NCBI GenBank assembly: GCA_000469685.2
Contig: LS997566.1
Span: 44,565,442-44,629,441, forward strand
Origin: Haemonchus contortus
Taxonomy: Eukaryota; Nematoda; Chromadorea; Rhabditida; Trichostrongylidae
Direction: 5' to 3'
DNA length: 64,000 bases
Shown: one piece after another, positions 20,018 through 31,800 of the stretch
How the letters are laid out: each line of letters begins with the position of its first letter
Numbering within the stretch: the stretch's first letter is position 1
Notes under the pieces: model-generated
Seen by the model: only the letters and a program-made list of their open reading frames with translations
Databases searched by the model: none
Told to the model about the DNA's origin: nothing
Translations under genes and position numbers: made by a program

Positions 20018-20421
20018 TACCCTAAAATTCCATAGATTAGAGCGGGTGAGCCTACCGGTGAAAAATGAATTGGAAAAACTTGAAATTGAATGCAGTCACC
20101 CCTCTAACTTGATGGATGGATAAATAAAAATCGGAGAAGAATTTAGAAGAAGCTCCGCCCCTCAACTTAAAACCCCGTCCACTTAATAAAACAATTGATA
20201 TAGAAAATAGCAACTTCAACGGATCGCTATTTTTGTATATGAATTGTTTATTAAGTGGGCGGGCTTTAGAGTTGAGGGGCGGAGCTTCTTCTTAAGTTCT
20301 TCTTCGAAGTTTAATTTATCCATCCATCAAGTTAGAGGGGTGACTGCATTCAATTTCGATTTTTTCCAATTCATTTTTCACCGGTAGGCTCACCCGCTCT
20401 TATCTATGGAATTTTAGGGTA
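20018..20421. mobile_element. 404-bp foldback element
   Basis: The ends TACCCTAAAATTCCATAG (20,018-20,035) and its exact reverse complement (20,404-20,421) open a long near-palindrome covering almost the whole element. It includes ..GCTCCGCCCCTCAACT.. and its inverse, and ..CATCCATCAAGTTAGAGG... The centre is AT-rich, and no protein is encoded. A transcript would fold into long double-stranded RNA. Confidence 0.75.
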
Positions 20422-20429
20422 AATGTTTA

Positions 20430-22780
20430 CATGCTGCTAAATTTTCTGATTTCTTTTACACTTCTCCACCGAACTGGTCATAAGACAGTCTTCTTTGTGA
20501 GTACGCCACCCGACCACGCCCAAGTTGAGATAATTCTTTATAAACACGAACCCTTCCAACAAAGTCAATCCTCCAGTTGCACTCAATTTTCAATTCTTCA
20601 AATTCAAATTTAGCCAACACCTGTCACTTGTTATAAACACTGAATGGTACGGACTAGGTGTGGACACCGAGTTTAGGAGAAAACAGGGCGAATAGTCAAG
20701 GTCGCGAGGCCGAAGTCGGCTCAGGGCGGTTCGATTGTCCTCTTTTGCACTGCCTCTGACTCTCCGTCTCGAAAATGAAGCTGAGAAACAAAGGAGAGGG
20801 GACTCCCGCTATCGAACCCTGCCCAAACACTACCCGATATCACTACCCATACAGCTAGTAGGTGACACAGCATCTCGTCACTTATCCATTATCTCATTCC
20901 TCAGTTTTCTGTGACCAACAAAGAAAAAAAGGCTAGTTAAAGTCAAGGCATTGAAAGCAGTCACGAACTCCGACAGACATGAAAAACACTTCGTATGAAA
21001 CAAGTTCGAAATCCAAAAGCACACCTGGTAAGCATAAGCTCCTGGAAGAACTAGCCAAAGTGAGAGATATATACCAATTTCAAACAGAAAATGCGGACAT
21101 GATACGTAGTCAAACCATCCTCCATAGCAGATTCCATGCGCGTAGTTGAAAATCAGCCCTGAACCTGGAGATACAGATATTACTCAGATTTCATTTTCAG
21201 CATTCACTTTAAGACATTCGGTATCGAATATGGCAGAAAAAAGGTCCACAGATATGTGAACAACAAACCATCTGGAGCTTTTCTTAGCGCAGCAATTTCT
21301 TTAGAAATCAAGTGTTGTTCTCGGTTGCAGAAAAGGAATAGTACCACTCCAAACCACTGCCACGGAGTTATTTCAGATGCGGAAAATACAAGACCTTGAA
21401 TTAGTGATTATACGTCACATTGCCCGCATAAAAGTTTAGATCCTATGGGAGAGGAAGGCCTATAACTTCTAATAGTTGCTATTTTTGGAGATTATGAAGC
21501 ACGAGGAGGTTGGCATTGATAAATTACGTAAGAGGAAATGAATTAGAGGGAAGAGGATAAACTTGAGACATATAGTGATTAAGGCAAAATCATCAAGAGT
21601 CAGCAAGCTAATGCTGATGGGCCTATGAATGGTGTATTCTCACTAGTTCCTCGAACCGATTATAGGATGTCATTTTTGAAAACTGCAGGAACAAAAGGAC
21701 TTAAACAATCTGTGCGACTAGTTAATGATACAATTTACCCAATTTTCAACAAACTCTTTAGGCAGGGTCGTGAGGTCGAAAATATTATAAAAAGGAATCA
21801 GAAAAATAGTGCAGGAAGGTTAAGTTTGAAGAAAAACTGATCAACTGGCAAAATCTTGCACGCTTTGTGTTTTACACCAAGGTGAAACCCAAAAGACCAG
21901 TGTGGAAGATTTGCACTCGTCCCTATCATAAACCACTAAGAAATCGATTGATAAGTTGATCTTACGCAGTTAAATTTGTTTAAAAATGATCAATATTGTC
22001 ATCTTTTATTTCATATGCTTATACATAGCATGTCCGTCAATAAAATAACAATAAATAATAATATACCTACGCAATCAGTCGTTCAGACCAGCTGATCGCA
22101 TACATGTCAAGCTGCTGCGAATGTAAAGCGATTCAGAAAAGCCTCGACTTCGCACAGACACAAACTAATCCAAGGTTTCGTCAACGACAAGAAGTACTCT
22201 TCTTCCTTTCATGAGCTGGCTACAGCCCATCTTGGAAGCTAATGTAAAAGAAGCGAGAATTAAATTCTTCGCACCACTGGAGCGTTTTTTGAGGGAAATT
22301 GCTTTCAGCCGTGTGCAGCCAGCTGTGAATGTGCCGAGAACTTTCTCACCATTAGCACACATGACCAAGTGATTCATCCTATGAATAACACATCACTACA
22401 GCTCTAAGAGCCCAGAATCTTCTTTTCCTACACTTCTCATATATCATAACCTAGACCCACTCTGTTCTCCAACACTTGGAAATTTTCAATTGAAAGTTAT
22501 CAGTCAATAATCTGTCAGTTATCTGTCTTTAAAAAGTTGATCGAAAAAGTTGCCACTACAATTCTTCACTCTCAAGGAATAGGATGCAATGCATTCGGAA
22601 AGGAAGAAAGCGCTTAATAGGAAACAGACGTGACCAGTACGAAGATTGCTAGGACAAAAAAGGGACGATAAAAGAAACGAATACGCTACATTGAAAAATA
22701 ATATGCGATAAAAGGTCGATCATTAGGAGAGAGATCAATTACAAATCTCAAACAGAAACCTCTAAAAACTAAACAACCCT
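20430..22780. other. No firmly supported gene
   Basis: Small open frames exist: plus 20,979-21,149, about 56 residues, ..[16 protein letters not shown]..; plus 21,625-21,840; and minus 22,165-22,377, ending ..LLVVDETLD after an ATAG acceptor. None could be linked to a neighbour by splice phase. The minus-strand one might be a last exon, but it does not resemble the missing C-terminus of the gene at 22.8-24.2 kb. Confidence 0.4.
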
Positions 22781-22783
22781 CAC

Positions 22784-24153
22784 CTTGCCTGGAATTAAAA
22801 AAGCCTCTGGATTCACAGACTATACTCAGAGGTAATATGGTATAGTGGATGATCCCCACAACGTAGTGAAATAAGTTCATTGTCGTATCCGAGTAAACAG
22901 AAATGCAAAGCTAAATGACGCATCGAATGAATGAGAGTATGTCTGAAACCGTTAAGTCAAAAATAGCGAAAAACTCACAGACTCCCAAAGTCTTCGTACA
23001 ACATGGAACAGCACTAGACTCAAAGCAAGAATCGTAGTGGACCAATTATCTAAAAAAACAATTCTATTCTTAGAGCCGCTAAAATATCAGGAAAAAAAGC
23101 GAAGTGGTTCGGTTTGTAGGTATCGTGAGCAATTGTGCCCTCCTTCCAATAGCCATCGTGTACAGAAAGGCTTTAAATCGAAAGCTCAAATCCACCTAAG
23201 CTTATTCTCACCTATGAACGTAACTACTGGCTTCACGACGAGCCAAATCTACAAATACTACTGGACAATGATAGCGATTTTTGCGGCCTATTTCAAACAT
23301 CAGATCTCCTTGTCCATGCAGTCACCTCATGACTCTCAAGGTACGATTCCCCTCTCACATATTTAAAGTTTCTGGTTGCCACCGGCCTCCTCAAGGCCAA
23401 TATTCCAAGAGAGACTGCTGTCAGTGTGACACAATCGGATTATCTAATATTTGCATGGTCTACAGCTAGCCTACTAAAAGACAAAAATAGCCCACATCAC
23501 AAAAATTGTTTGGGTATGATCATGGCAGCAAGTTAACAATTGTTATTTATCACGAGCTAACACTCTCAAACCGTGGGTTTTCTCTCAGGGGTGGCAATAA
23601 AAACATATCAACTCAGTGTTTCCCATAAATCACACCGAAATTTGGCAATATCGCAAGTTTCGCAAAGAAAAAAGAAAACGTATTGCTGCAGTAAAATAAG
23701 ACTTGACTCACGGTGTGGTTTCACTGGAGTAAGCTCCATGAAAAACTTTTTCAACGTATTCGTTGGAGCTGTCATATCATGTGAAATTGCACCGCAGAAA
23801 AGCAACCATGAGGCTACCCAAAACGAGCCTATCAGGTAAAAATGCCAAAACCACCTGAAACAGCAAACCACGAAATAATAAGAAAGTAATGAAAAAGCAA
23901 ATGCTTATCATCATGATAAGAATTAAACAAAAAAAAAACAAAAGACTCACTTTTTTGGAACGGAGATCGCCTGTATAAAATGGATTTTATCTCTGAGATA
24001 GAGAGCTGAAGCACCATAGGTTGTCAGAGCTGGTACGATTGCTGGACATGAAGGGAAGAAAAGAGTGAGCATGCATGCCAATGAGAGTCCCAGTGTTACA
24101 CATACCAAATAAAACGGCAGCAATGGCACCATTGCCTGGAAGATCCTGATCAT
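22784..24153 (-). CDS. Polyprenol reductase-like (SRD5A3 family), partial
   Basis: Four exons join with matching phases (2, 1, 0, 1): 24153-23951, 23854-23712, 23049-22979 and 22910-22784. The 180-residue product has an N-terminal membrane segment (VPLLPFYLVCVTLGLSLACM), then ..SVPKKWFWHFYLIGSFWVAS.., which lines up with the VPKR.F.HFY block of SRD5A3, then LVLFHVVRRLWESLCISVYS and MNLFHYVVGIIHYTILPLSI, matching its LHSLRRL.ECLYVSVFS and HY.VG segments. SRD5A3 reduces polyprenol to dolichol in the ER membrane for N-glycosylation; that role is inferred here. The C-terminal half, which holds the conserved reductase core, was not found. It lies further downstream, is too diverged to see, or is lost. 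The start is the first ATG of the exon. Confidence 0.65.
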
Positions 24154-24775
24154 TCCCTGAATTGATCAAATGGGAGACAATCGCGAACGAAATAGAGGAC
24201 GAAATAAAAGAACGAGGAATATTTCATTAAATAATCGTGAAACCGAACTAAACTAAAAACAAATGCCCACATCAAGCTGACATAAGATTTTGCGAGATAT
24301 GTGGTTAAATGGTACCTGAGACTTGAAGAGCGGAATTACAAAAGTCACTTCAGAGCAAGGGATAATGGGGAAACGCTTGTAATGGAGAGCTCGGGGAGAA
24401 TATCGACTGACAAGGCCTCCAACAGCGGCCAAGATATTGAATGACGCTGTTTTTTATAGACTTGCAGGACACTACAAAGTGCAAAAAGCCACATACGAAC
24501 GACAGGGCGACAGCGACAGGGCGCCCGAAAATGGGGTAGCCCGAATGAGGTCTACCATTCAAATTCGCACATCTACATACTGCATTGGTTCGAACAAAAG
24601 TCAATTATATTGACCAAAAGGCGCTTTTTTAGACACCAGCCTTATGGACAGGGTACTGCAACAGGATTAGTGGTAACTATTAAGGAGCCCAAATGGGAAT
24701 TCAGCATACAAAACCTACACTTACTTCTCTTTAAAATATCAAACATTTGAAGGAAATATGGTGACAATACTTAGG

Positions 24776-24812
24776 GGCAGGGGTGGTGTAGTGGTAGGAG
24801 GCGCACTATAAA
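24776..24812 (+). mobile_element. SINE head fragment
   Basis: GGTGGTGTAGTGGTAGGAGGCGCAC resembles the SINE A-box head and then stops after about 37 bp, immediately before the duplicated block that starts at 24,817. Confidence 0.5.
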
Positions 24813-24816
24813 CCAT

Positions 24817-25300
24817 ACGTCTACTGAAGGTAATTTCTTTGAAAATTGTAAGCCATATCGGTGCGACACAGAGCAGAAGAGTAAACAAGTAAATAAAACA
24901 ACAAACGTGATTAGCCAATATGATATAAATAGTTCTGAGCGAAAAAATTCGCAAGATCCTCAAGGGTGATTACAAATAATGAAACAGACGTAATTATGGT
25001 AACTATTTGCAGGAAATACAGAGGTGGATTAGTGGCAAGTGGCGCACTACCACACACGCACGGTCACTGGTTCGAATCCCGGATCGGCACCCCACTGGGT
25101 CAACTAGGTCTTCCACCCCTCGGGGGTCAGTTAAATGATATCAGACTCGTCTAAGAGGATAAATACCTAGACTTGCACACCGGCTGGCCACCGCAAGCCA
25201 TTGAATAGGCCACATAGCACTCAATGGCCACTACAATTCCGAATGGGAGCCGAATGCGGAGGCGCATCTCTCACACTGGATTCATCAACGCCCAAAGACT
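24817..25300 (+). repeat. Direct repeat block, copy 1, carrying a SINE
   Basis: Starts ACGTCTACTGAAGGTAATTT and continues through ..AAGTAAATAAAACAACAAAC.. and ..CAAGATCCTCAAG.. into a SINE. The same order of sequence, SINE included, recurs at 27,744-28,245, so the block was copied together with its SINE or is itself part of a larger repeat. Confidence 0.7.
25020..25300 (+). mobile_element. tRNA-derived SINE copy, full length
   Basis: One of the two best-preserved copies. A-box-like TAGTGGCAAGTGG (25,030-25,042), perfect B box GGTTCGAATCC (25,069-25,079), body with GGGTCAGTTAAATGATATCA and CTGGCCACCGCAAGCCATTG, tail GATTCATCAACGCCCAAAGA. Length about 280 bp. Confidence 0.8.
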
Positions 25301-25309
25301 TTTTTACAT

Positions 25310-26460
25310 TACTATGTTGGCACTGTAATGCTCTGTTGAATTACCGAGTACAAGTAACTGCAGGAACTGCCGTTACTGGTTTAGACTAACCAACAATTCT
25401 ATGAACTGAAAAATGATTGAAGGAAAAAAGAAAATTATCGAATTCCGACTGAAGAACACTTTCTTCTTAAAAATAAACGATGAATAGTTTTGGCTCCGAG
25501 GAAATCGGCGAAGAGCAAGCACAGACAAGCTATATGAATCACCCAGTGCAGGTGCTGTAGACCTAATCGATCTGAGAAAGTAAGGAAAGTCAAAGGTGAA
25601 TGAATGACATGAATGTGAAGAAAAGCTGAAAGTAAACGAAGCGTCAGATTCTCAAGGGGAGTCATAAAATGTGGTGAGTCGAAAAACGTTGACAGGAGGG
25701 CGGAGAATGGGAATCGAAGAAAAAATGAAAACTCAGAGTGGAAAGAGATGGGTGACTAAGACGAGCCAAACATTTGTATGGGCAGTACTGAAGATGAATC
25801 AGCAATGCCCCTTTTGAATTGAAACAACAAGCAAACAAACAGAAAAGGCACCAATTAGAAGGTTAAACCAGCAAATTCATCAGTAAGTAATAACATTGGC
25901 ATCGATAAGTTCCATATGAGAGCAGCTATTTCCATTCCTTGGTGACCCAGAGATTCCAAGTGGGACTGCGAAAAGCTGGAAGAAACATAAACACATGCAA
26001 GTGGAGGGTTTAAAGTGGGAGGAGGCAAGTACTGCTGATCGAGAGAGCCAGTGCATCATAAAGATGGATGGGAAGGATTTGGGAAGATATTGCTGATCAA
26101 TGCGTGAAATCAAGAAACCAATCCCTTTCTTGCGTGGATTTCCGTCTGACTTCAATCATAAAGAATTACGGAAGAAAACCCCCATGAAATCCGACAAATT
26201 GATTCAAAAAAGGGCAGTTATTCAGCTAAAACAATCTCCTAACATAATACATAATATAGAACAAATATGGATGTAATAAAAGAAGTAAATGGCAAAGGAT
26301 TACGTGAAATGAGGCCAAGCGGCTGGACACAACTGTAAGGATGAAAAAATCTAGCGTCAGGCAGCTATCCAAACAGTTCATAACCTAACGGAAAAGACAG
26401 TGTAAAATATAACAACTCTCGAACAAATATACTCATAATAAACAACATAAGCATATAACA
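25310..26460. other. No gene supported
   Basis: Purine-rich on the plus strand. Short frames only; no splice-linked exon chain or known domain seen. Confidence 0.4.
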
Positions 26461-26468
26461 AATTGAAT

Positions 26469-26739
26469 GCTTTCATAGTCCGCCGGCCGACCGGCGAGCC
26501 GGCGTGCCACGAGGCAGTGCTAGGGGGGAGGAGGGCGGCAGACGGTCAGTCGAAGGGCTGAAAACAAAGAAGAACAAGATCAAAAACCAAACAACCAGGG
26601 GCTCGTAAAAATGGTTTTTGATCTTGTCTCTCCTTGTTTACAGCCCTTCGAGGGGCTGATCGATCGTCCACCGCCCTCCTCCCCTTAGCACTGCCTCGTG
26701 GCACGCCGGCACGCCGGCTCGCCGGTGGACTATGAAAGC
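26469..26739. mobile_element. 271-bp foldback element, GCTTTCATAGTCC termini
   Basis: Perfect 13-bp ends GCTTTCATAGTCC / GGACTATGAAAGC. They open a GC-rich near-palindrome (..GCGAGCCGGCGTGCCACGAG.. and ..AGGCAGTGCTAGGGG.. with inverted copies) whose inner arms contain ..CAAGATCAAAAACC.. and its inverse. No protein is encoded. The same termini bound the smaller foldback at 28,740. Confidence 0.75.
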
Positions 26740-26925
26740 AGCCATTGATACGCAGCGGCATCTACATAACGGACCATTATCATAACTTGAATGTATTATG
26801 TCTTCTAATTTTTTTCCAAAAAATTACCCGAAATTGATGAAGAAAACCTGAATCTAAATATTAGATCACATTTTTTCATTGTAATATGAAACTGTTGTTG
26901 GAAAGGGACCTCTAGGTGCTTGGTC

Positions 26926-27010
26926 ACATACGCCTTATATGCGCCACTACATCTCCTAGTTGAAGTCGAATGCGAGGGGCATCCCTCAGACAGAATTGAT
27001 CAACCAAAGC
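26926..27010 (+). mobile_element. SINE 3' fragment
   Basis: Only the tail of the family is present: GCCACTAC.., ..AGTCGAATGCGAGGGGCATC.., ..AATTGATCAACCAAAGCC. Confidence 0.55.
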
Positions 27011-27023
27011 CTAATACATCAAT

Positions 27024-27381
27024 TTAAGATTTATTTTTCAACTTTATGACTAATGAGATACAAAAAAACGTAGCACGAAGTGAAACCATGATGTTTAAGG
27101 AAATTACCACGGTAGGGCATTCATGATCAGAAAAAAACACAAACAAGCACAAACACCACGAATAAAAACAAGCAACACAAAAAAGTTTGTGCAAGGCAAG
27201 ATCGGAATCGTCTGATTCAGACAGTGCTGTGACGAAACTACAGAAGATGGCCACTATGATAAGAAAGTAGTTCTGAAAAAGCGAACTTTAAAAGCACTTA
27301 CGCAATAACTCGGGTGTTTACCTGAGTTATTTGAAGGTTATCACCTCTGGTACTTGGGCCGAGGTGATTGGTGGAAAACAT
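27024..27381 (-). CDS. Possible small secreted or membrane protein, two exons
   Basis: Exon 27381-27322 (ATG, 20 codons, ending ..NLQITQ at GTAAAC) joins in phase 0 to an exon opening at 27,272 after TTTTTCAG, which reads NYFLIIVAIFCSFVTALSES, a hydrophobic stretch like a signal or anchor. The frame then runs to a stop at 27,024, but an internal donor could end the exon earlier. No family is recognised. The model rests on splice borders and one hydrophobic segment only. Confidence 0.3.
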
Positions 27382-27743
27382 AAGCACACAGCAAAGTATA
27401 TAAGCTCCTCAAACACATGTTGGCAAGGGAAAGAGGAGAAAAAAGGGAAAAATCGAAGGGAAAGGCGGCTGCACTCTGCCATTCGATCGATACGAGGGCA
27501 GCTCTGTAAATATGCCGATGACGCAATGGCAACATTTACATGGGAACATTTTCAGTGAGCCCGTGGGGATTCCCAGTTCAACTGCAGGATGATTACAAAT
27601 GTTTACATAAACAATTGTTTTCCAATGAATTAGGTAACTAACTGGTAACTAGTAGTGCAAGCATGACCAAAAGAAATGAGTCATTGCTTTGCAGGCAAAC
27701 TGATAAGTGCAGGAATTCCAATCGCTTGGCCCGTTATCAATTT

Positions 27744-28245
27744 TACGTCTACTGAAAGTACTTGCCTAGAAATAAGGGAGTCATTACGGTGCGACACATA
27801 ACGCAGAAGTAAACAAGTAAATAAAACAACAAACGCGGTCAAAGCCATATGGTACTATTTCTGAGCGAGAATTTTTGCAAGATCCTCAAGATTGGTTGTA
27901 AAGAATAAAAATGATGTAATTATAGTAACTATCTGCAAGAAATGCAGAGTTGTGGTGGCAAGTGGCGCCCTTCACGCACGCGCAGTCCCGGGTTCGAATC
28001 CCGGATCGATATTCGCTTAGGCCGACCGAGCCTTCCACCCCTTCGGAATCGGTTGATTGGTACAAGACTCGTGGGAGAGGATAAAAGTATCGATTTTCCC
28101 AAAGGCTAGCCACCGCAAGCCATTGTGTAGGCCACATACACACTCAAAACGTCACTACGATTCTAAATGGAAATCGAATGCGGGGCGCATTCCAATTGCG
28201 GAATTAATTGGCACCAAAAGATTTTATTTTTCTTTCACCCCTATT
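27744..28245 (+). repeat. Direct repeat block, copy 2, carrying a SINE
   Basis: Diverged copy of 24,817-25,300 in the same orientation: ACGTCTACTGAAAGTACTTG, ..AAGTAAATAAAACAACAAAC.., ..GCAAGATCCTCAAG.., then the SINE. Confidence 0.7.
27950..28245 (+). mobile_element. tRNA-derived SINE copy, full length
   Basis: Head GTTGTGGTGGCAAGTGGCGC, perfect B box GGTTCGAATCC, body ATCGGTTGATTGGTACAAGA and GCCACCGCAAGCCATTGTGT, tail ..GGAATTAATTGGCACC... It sits at the same place in the duplicated block as the copy at 25,020. Confidence 0.8.
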
Positions 28246-28454
28246 TCAAAGGCAAGCAATGTAATGCAGAAGATTAACCTAGCTGAGCTGAGCTGAGGTG
28301 CTCTCAGAGGATTAAATTCTTCTAATTTTTTTGACCTGCTATTGGAAGGAGAACAGAGCGAACTCTAATAAAAACATGCAAATACTGTCATGGTCAAAAC
28401 ACAGTTATCGATCCACTGCAGACGGTGCGTGATCGAAAAAGGCGTCGCGTTGCG

Positions 28455-28654
28455 TTCAGACTTGGCGTCAGTAGGGCGCCTGGTAACGGAAATTCTCCCT
28501 GAATTCCCACGGCAAGCGGCAAAGGTCACGCGGCGGCTATCATTCCACTGGAAATCCGAACCTTTCCCTTCATAGCACGCGATCAGGTACGGCGAGTGCG
28601 ACGTCGTTTCCGGGGAGAAGATACCGGACCCTAGCGCCCAATGCCAAGTCTGAA
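28455..28654. mobile_element. 200-bp MITE with perfect 12-bp inverted ends
   Basis: Ends TTCAGACTTGGC and GCCAAGTCTGAA are exact inverse copies, and similarity continues inward with gaps (GGGCGCC..GGTAACGG against its inverse CCGGACCCTAGCGCCC). The interior contains ..CGGCAAGCGGCAAAGG.., like the element at 7,503. Non-coding. Confidence 0.7.
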
Positions 28655-28667
28655 TGCAGGTTTTTGT

Positions 28668-28700
28668 GGGGCTAGCACTACGCGTTGCAGTGCTAGCCCA
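28668..28700. repeat. Short perfect hairpin
   Basis: GGGCTAGCACT / AGTGCTAGCCC with a 9-nt loop, between the MITE at 28,455 and the foldback at 28,740. Function unknown; probably part of the local repeat cluster. Confidence 0.5.
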
Positions 28701-28739
28701 GATTTAGCATTGATTTCTTGAGATGACTCCTCCTCGGTG

Positions 28740-28829
28740 GCTACTTTCACAGTCCACGATTTGGCGAGCGAGCGAGCAAGCGACCAGTCGCGCGATCGGT
28801 CGCTTGCCAAATCGTGGACTATGAAAGCA
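28740..28829. mobile_element. 90-bp foldback element, same termini as 26,469
   Basis: Ends GCTACTTTCACAGTCCAC and GTGGACTATGAAAGC enclose a near-perfect palindrome (CACGATTTGGCGAGCGA.. / ..CGCTTGCCAAATCGTG). It is much shorter than the 271-bp element and has different arms, but shares its (T)TTCA(T/C)AGTCC terminal sequence. Confidence 0.65.
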
Positions 28830-28889
28830 ACTGGTCATGAATTTTCCGACACATGCTTGATCGTAGGCGAAGCGAGTTTCGAACATAGT

Positions 28890-31800
28890 TGTAAAAAGGT
28901 TCAGAAGAATAGAGTCTTTCTCTTCTTCAGCATACTACTTTGTTTCCTTCGAACGAACGACACAAGAAGAACTTCATTAGTTTGAACTCCTCATCTCAGC
29001 TAACGGACAACGCCCATTTTCGAGCCTTGCCTTAAAGATCCGATCAACTCATATCTTTTCAAATAATTATGGAATACGTGATTGTGATAAATAGAGAGGC
29101 TGCCAAAAGACTTTCCAGAAAACAGACGTCTAGAACGGGTCACAGAAAAGTCACTCAAATTCACCACGTCGACGTGATCCTTCATTTCCAAAGTTTTGAA
29201 TTCTCTTCATGACTCATTGACTCAGTAGGTTCTGAACAACGGTTCAAATACAATAAGAGAAATAAATTTACTTATAAATGCGACAACATCCTAACAAAAA
29301 AACCTCTCTGTAGATGTAATAACGTGAAAAATGTTGCCAAAAGGCAAAATAAACCAAAATTGATCTCTCCGACCTCCACATTCCGTGGTAAGTTACACGT
29401 AACAAATGGAAGGCCCAAGGGCAAAGGGCATCGTTCAGAATCGCGGTCGATTAGACACCGGATTGTCACAAAACCACATTCTTCCGTCGTTTATGCTAGC
29501 CGAAGTGTAAACATAACGATGTGCAGACGACTCCACCTTCCGGTGGTTCTGAGCAAAAGGCATTTGCCAGAACTAACTTATATTTAAAAAAAGTATAAAG
29601 TGAGTTTTCAAGGTAATGATTGAGAGCCGAGTGACAAAAGGTTCGGAGCAAGCAATGAACTTGAAAATAGGGTAAATACAGTTTGACAGAGTAAGTTAGC
29701 ATGGAAAGAGTATGGTAGGATTTACTAGGACCGCCTTGCAGCCTCTTCCTCATCCACCCAAACAGCCCGTAGCGATGTGCTACTAATCTATCCAGTGGGA
29801 CGGATAATCGCTGCTTGATTCCGGGTCTTCCTTGATTGCAGTGCAACTCATTCGTCTCTCCCTTTCATTCCCTTGGAGTGCGTTGTAATGCAATTGAGTG
29901 GGACCATTCATAGTAACTGCCATTCACAGAATGAATGCGACCTAGTTCCTGTGGAAGTTAGACCCTCTCGGAAAGAAGTTAGGGGAAAAAATGAGAAGCT
30001 TTCACAGTGGAATTGAGCACAATACAGACGAGAACCACAAATCCAATACTGGATAAGAAAAGGTGGTTTTCGACTGATAGTGGCAGTGAAGAAGCCTATG
30101 CCCATCTCAAACGCGTAGCAACATTAAGTCGTAGAAAAAGTATTTGTCGAAAACTTCCCTATAACTCGGATTTTTTTTGGTAAAATTTGAAGGTCCCCAT
30201 TGAACTGCTATGTAAGGACCCCTTCCTTTTTTCGCCCATAACATATCATTATCTCTCTTCTTTGGTTATTTAACCCCATGACGGCCCCATGATATTCGAC
30301 TTGTACTTCTTTTCGAGTTCGAATCGGCCACTTCACTGCTGAAACCATTCAAACTTATGTCAGGTGCTCGACCGTGAAGCTTCGTCTGAGTGATAAGTGG
30401 TTCTGTGCATGCCTAGTTCCAAAGATTCGAAGCTAAATTGCCGATGACGGACCTTGGTAGGGTGGATCGACTGCCATTTTATGAAATATTGAAATATGCG
30501 GATAACATATGCGCAGACATACAAGTAAGTAGTACATATCTTTTGATAGTACCTCTACAGAAACTCCAGGACATTCAAGAAAAAATATGATCGTGGCGAA
30601 ATTTCCAGCAGACAGCCTGACACCCTGATGCTCTTTGAAAAGGTATTAGCATTGACTTTAATTAATGGTGAGAAAATGTTCACGTTAACAAGAAAGCCAG
30701 AATACGAATTGGACTTTCCAAGTAAAACTTCCCTATATCACCAGGAGGATTCACTCCTCGCAATGATCAACTCAGTTTCCATGGAAACGCCGATGGACAA
30801 AGATTAAGGCGCCGTGAATATCTCTTGAGTCCTATTTGAAGGGGAAAGCCTGATAACAAACTAAATTCAAGGTGTTTAGGAATATCGGCATGTTGATTAA
30901 TTCCTTTCCAGATTTGCCTGTGAAAAGCTAACTTCGGTGGGGAACGAGACGGTGCATTACTATCGGTTTTCTTTTCCATTGTTCTCCTGTCGTGATGGTC
31001 TGCTGACAGTAAATGTGTTTCTTTTTTCACACTGTGAAATACTGTGAAAATCTGCTCTTCCTGTTCACTCAGACCTGACTAGTAGACCTATCCCAAAATA
31101 TTCTACACCCTTTTCCCACTGGCGAAGGAAAAGAGCAGCGTAAAGCCGACTGAATCAAACAGTCAGTGCACATGAACTCATTCGGTTTCCAACCGTCTTA
31201 TCTACTAGTAGAACGAACGTCTACCCATCACAGAGTAAACGAATTGAGTTCTGGAAAAGTGCTTCACTAAAGACTTCCAAATTCAGTGCTAAGCACCAGT
31301 AAACAGTACCTCGTGAGACTTTTCTATACAATATCCATTCAAAATGCAATCTCTAGAAACCTAGGGGTGCTATAAGAAGACAAGTATAAGCCAACGGCCG
31401 ATGGATGATTGGGGACAAAAATAAAATGCGGACAGAATTAGAAACGGAAGGCATGGGACAACTTGCAGATAGATGAATGCAATATCCAGAAATTCTGATA
31501 GCTTCTTATATACGCTACTTTTGAATCTTAGCAATGTCTTGGCTTATACTTATGAACACCTTCTAGATATGGGTGGAGTGCTAAAGGAAAAAAATCCGGA
31601 AAAAATGCAAGGGTTGTCAGGAAAAATCAAAATTAAAACTAAAATTGGGTGTAAGGGACATGGGCACCGGTTGCTGAATAGGATGTTTGAGAATTTGAAG
31701 GTTGCGGAGCAACACGTGGCATAGAAACCTGTTCTTTGAACATTACTCTGCACTCCGCTTGAATTAGGAAAGGCGTTGCTTCGTCGTGAATCGCACTTGA

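Noticed and set aside
22165..22377. Minus-strand frame as the last exon of the polyprenol-reductase-like gene
   Set aside because: The acceptor gives the wrong phase after the fourth exon, and the sequence does not resemble the conserved C-terminus of that family.
25020..25090. A functional tRNA gene (A and B boxes present)
   Set aside because: No cloverleaf can be closed and the same sequence is part of a ~280-bp family with many copies, so it is a SINE head.
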